Shown here: positions 5,286 to 6,174 of the stretch, in pieces
Layout of the letters: the number at the start of each line of letters is the position of its first letter
Position numbering within the stretch: the first letter of the stretch is position 1
Translations under genes and position numbers: made by a program
Origin: Clostridiales bacterium
Lineage (GTDB): Bacteria > Bacillota > Clostridia > Tissierellales > Sedimentibacteraceae
Assembly: GCA_003457065.1 (NCBI GenBank)
Contig: DMJQ01000126.1
Coordinates: 1 to 6,174, forward strand
Reading direction: 5' to 3'
Length of the DNA stretch: 6,174 nucleotides
Notes under the pieces: model-generated
The model's input: only the letters and a program-made list of their open reading frames with translations
What the model was told of the DNA's origin: nothing
Databases searched by the model: none

Positions 5286-6174
5286 ATGAAACTATATAAT
5301 GAATATTCAAATTTTTTAAAAGAAAAATACGGTGAAAAAGTATACAAACTTCCCGTAAATATTCCCTGCACATGCCCTAACAGGGACGGAACAATAGGAT
5401 ACGGCGGATGCACATTTTGTGCTGAAGTGGGCACAGGATTTGAGAGGCTCGACAATTCCATGAGCGTTAAAGAGCAAATTAAATCTAATATGGATTATAT
5501 ATCTAAAAAATATAAGGCTAAAAAGTTTATTGCTTATTTCCAAAACTATACAAATACTTATTTGGATCTCGAAAAATTCAAGCAGTATATGAAAGATGCA
5601 ATAGTTGAAAATGTAGTGGAAATATCCGTTTCAACCAGGCCGGACTGTGTTGGAGAGAAATATCTTGAGTTCTTAAATGAAATAAGAGAAAGATATGGTA
5701 TTAATATTTCAATAGAGCTTGGGCTGCAAACCGTTAATTATCACACTCTTATTTCCATAAACAGAGGTCATACACTTGCGGAATTTATTGATGCTGTTTT
5801 AAGGATAAAAAAGTACGGTTTTGAGATATGCACTCATGTTATTTTAAATCTGCCGGGTGATGATATTACTGACACTGTGGAAACAGCTAAGATATTATCA
5901 GTACTCGGTGTTGACCAGGTAAAAATTCATTCATTATATATAATGGAAAATACAAAAATGGGAATATTATATAAGAATGAGGAAATAACTGTAATAACGG
6001 AAGAAGAATATGTTGAACGAGTAATAACTTTTCTTGAATATTTAAACAAGGATATTGTGGTGCAGAGACTTGTGGGGAGAGCGCCGAAGGAAGGTTCCTT
6101 ATTTGTGAACTGGGGCATGAGCTGGTGGAAAATAAAGGATGACATCCTGGAGAAAATGGAGAGAGAAGGAAGAT
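5286..6174 (+). CDS. ytqA: Radical SAM protein, YhcC/YtqA (TIGR01212-type) family, probable MnmL; 3'-truncated by window edge
   Basis: A 4Fe-4S, S-adenosylmethionine-dependent enzyme. The frame is open from ATG 5286 to the right edge: 296 residues seen, probably lacking only a short C-terminal tail. The cluster motif is Cys30-x11-Cys42-x2-Cys45 within CPNRDG...GGCTFC, the extended spacing that marks this family rather than the usual Cx3Cx2C. Other family blocks are YFQNYTNTY (84-92), STRPDC (116-121), ELGLQT (144-149), INRGHT (158-163) and LPGD (189-192), together forming the radical SAM barrel. YtqA of Bacillus and streptococci has been renamed MnmL and is involved in converting cmnm5(s2)U to the (m)nm5 form at tRNA position 34, usually beside the methylase gene mnmM (YtqB). 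E. coli YhcC is a less understood relative. The ribosome site is weak (GGGA, 5 bases before ATG). Family is certain; the MnmL role is inferred from homology. Confidence 0.9.
   Translation, partial: MKLYNEYSNFLKEKYGEKVYKLPVNIPCTCPNRDGTIGYGGCTFCAEVGTGFERLDNSMSVKEQIKSNMDYISKKYKAKKFIAYFQNYTNTYLDLEKFKQYMKDAIVENVVEISVSTRPDCVGEKYLEFLNEIRERYGINISIELGLQTVNYHTLISINRGHTLAEFIDAVLRIKKYGFEICTHVILNLPGDDITDTVETAKILSVLGVDQVKIHSLYIMENTKMGILYKNEEITVITEEEYVERVITFLEYLNKDIVVQRLVGRAPKEGSLFVNWGMSWWKIKDDILEKMEREGR

Noticed and set aside
1..6174. tRNA or rRNA genes, riboswitches, CRISPR arrays, insertion sequences, phage or defence genes
   Set aside because: No cloverleaf-like sequence, regular repeat array, transposase frame or terminal inverted repeats were seen; all gene-free gaps are under 200 bases.

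Overview
The window reads as a low-GC Gram-positive anaerobe, most likely in the Clostridia/Tissierellia range. The evidence is AT-rich DNA, strong AGGAGG-type ribosome binding sites, a Gram-positive style lipoprotein signal, sigma-A type promoters, T-tailed terminators, and a set of small clostridial-looking membrane proteins. The lineage is an inference from style and gene content, not from a marker gene.

Layout. Positions 1-3575 are the 3' part of a peptide-uptake (Opp/Dpp-type) ABC transporter locus on the + strand. It holds the C-terminal two thirds or so of the ATPase OppD (cut by the window edge), the second ATPase OppF (TTG start, overlapping oppD by 11 bases) and the peptide-binding lipoprotein OppA. 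The permeases oppB and oppC are presumably upstream, outside the window. oppA comes last and appears to have its own strong promoter (TTGACA-N17-GATAAT, 1755-1783). A GC-rich hairpin lies exactly at the predicted 5' end of that transcript, and an intrinsic terminator follows at 3596-3626. The captured peptide would be passed from OppA to OppBC and driven in by ATP hydrolysis at OppDF.

Positions 3673-4500 encode a Cof-type HAD phosphatase. Positions 4580-4771 encode a 63-residue DUF378 membrane protein, which ends at a terminator (4776-4803) that looks functional in both directions. It faces a small minus-strand gene (4917-5132, 71 residues, two hydrophobic segments, unknown function). The 113 bases between them contain a 14-base imperfect direct repeat around a hairpin, and the frame of the minus gene stays open past its TGA stop. 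This is the least explained stretch of the window.

Divergent from the small gene, positions 5286-6174 hold a radical SAM protein of the YhcC/YtqA group (TIGR01212 type), cut by the right edge. By family it is a good candidate for the tRNA wobble-uridine enzyme MnmL. No rRNA, tRNA, CRISPR array, insertion sequence or phage gene was seen. Most of the window is ordinary core-type chromosome. The points worth a second look are the oppF-oppA junction, an altered signature helix in OppF, and the 4776-4920 intergenic block.
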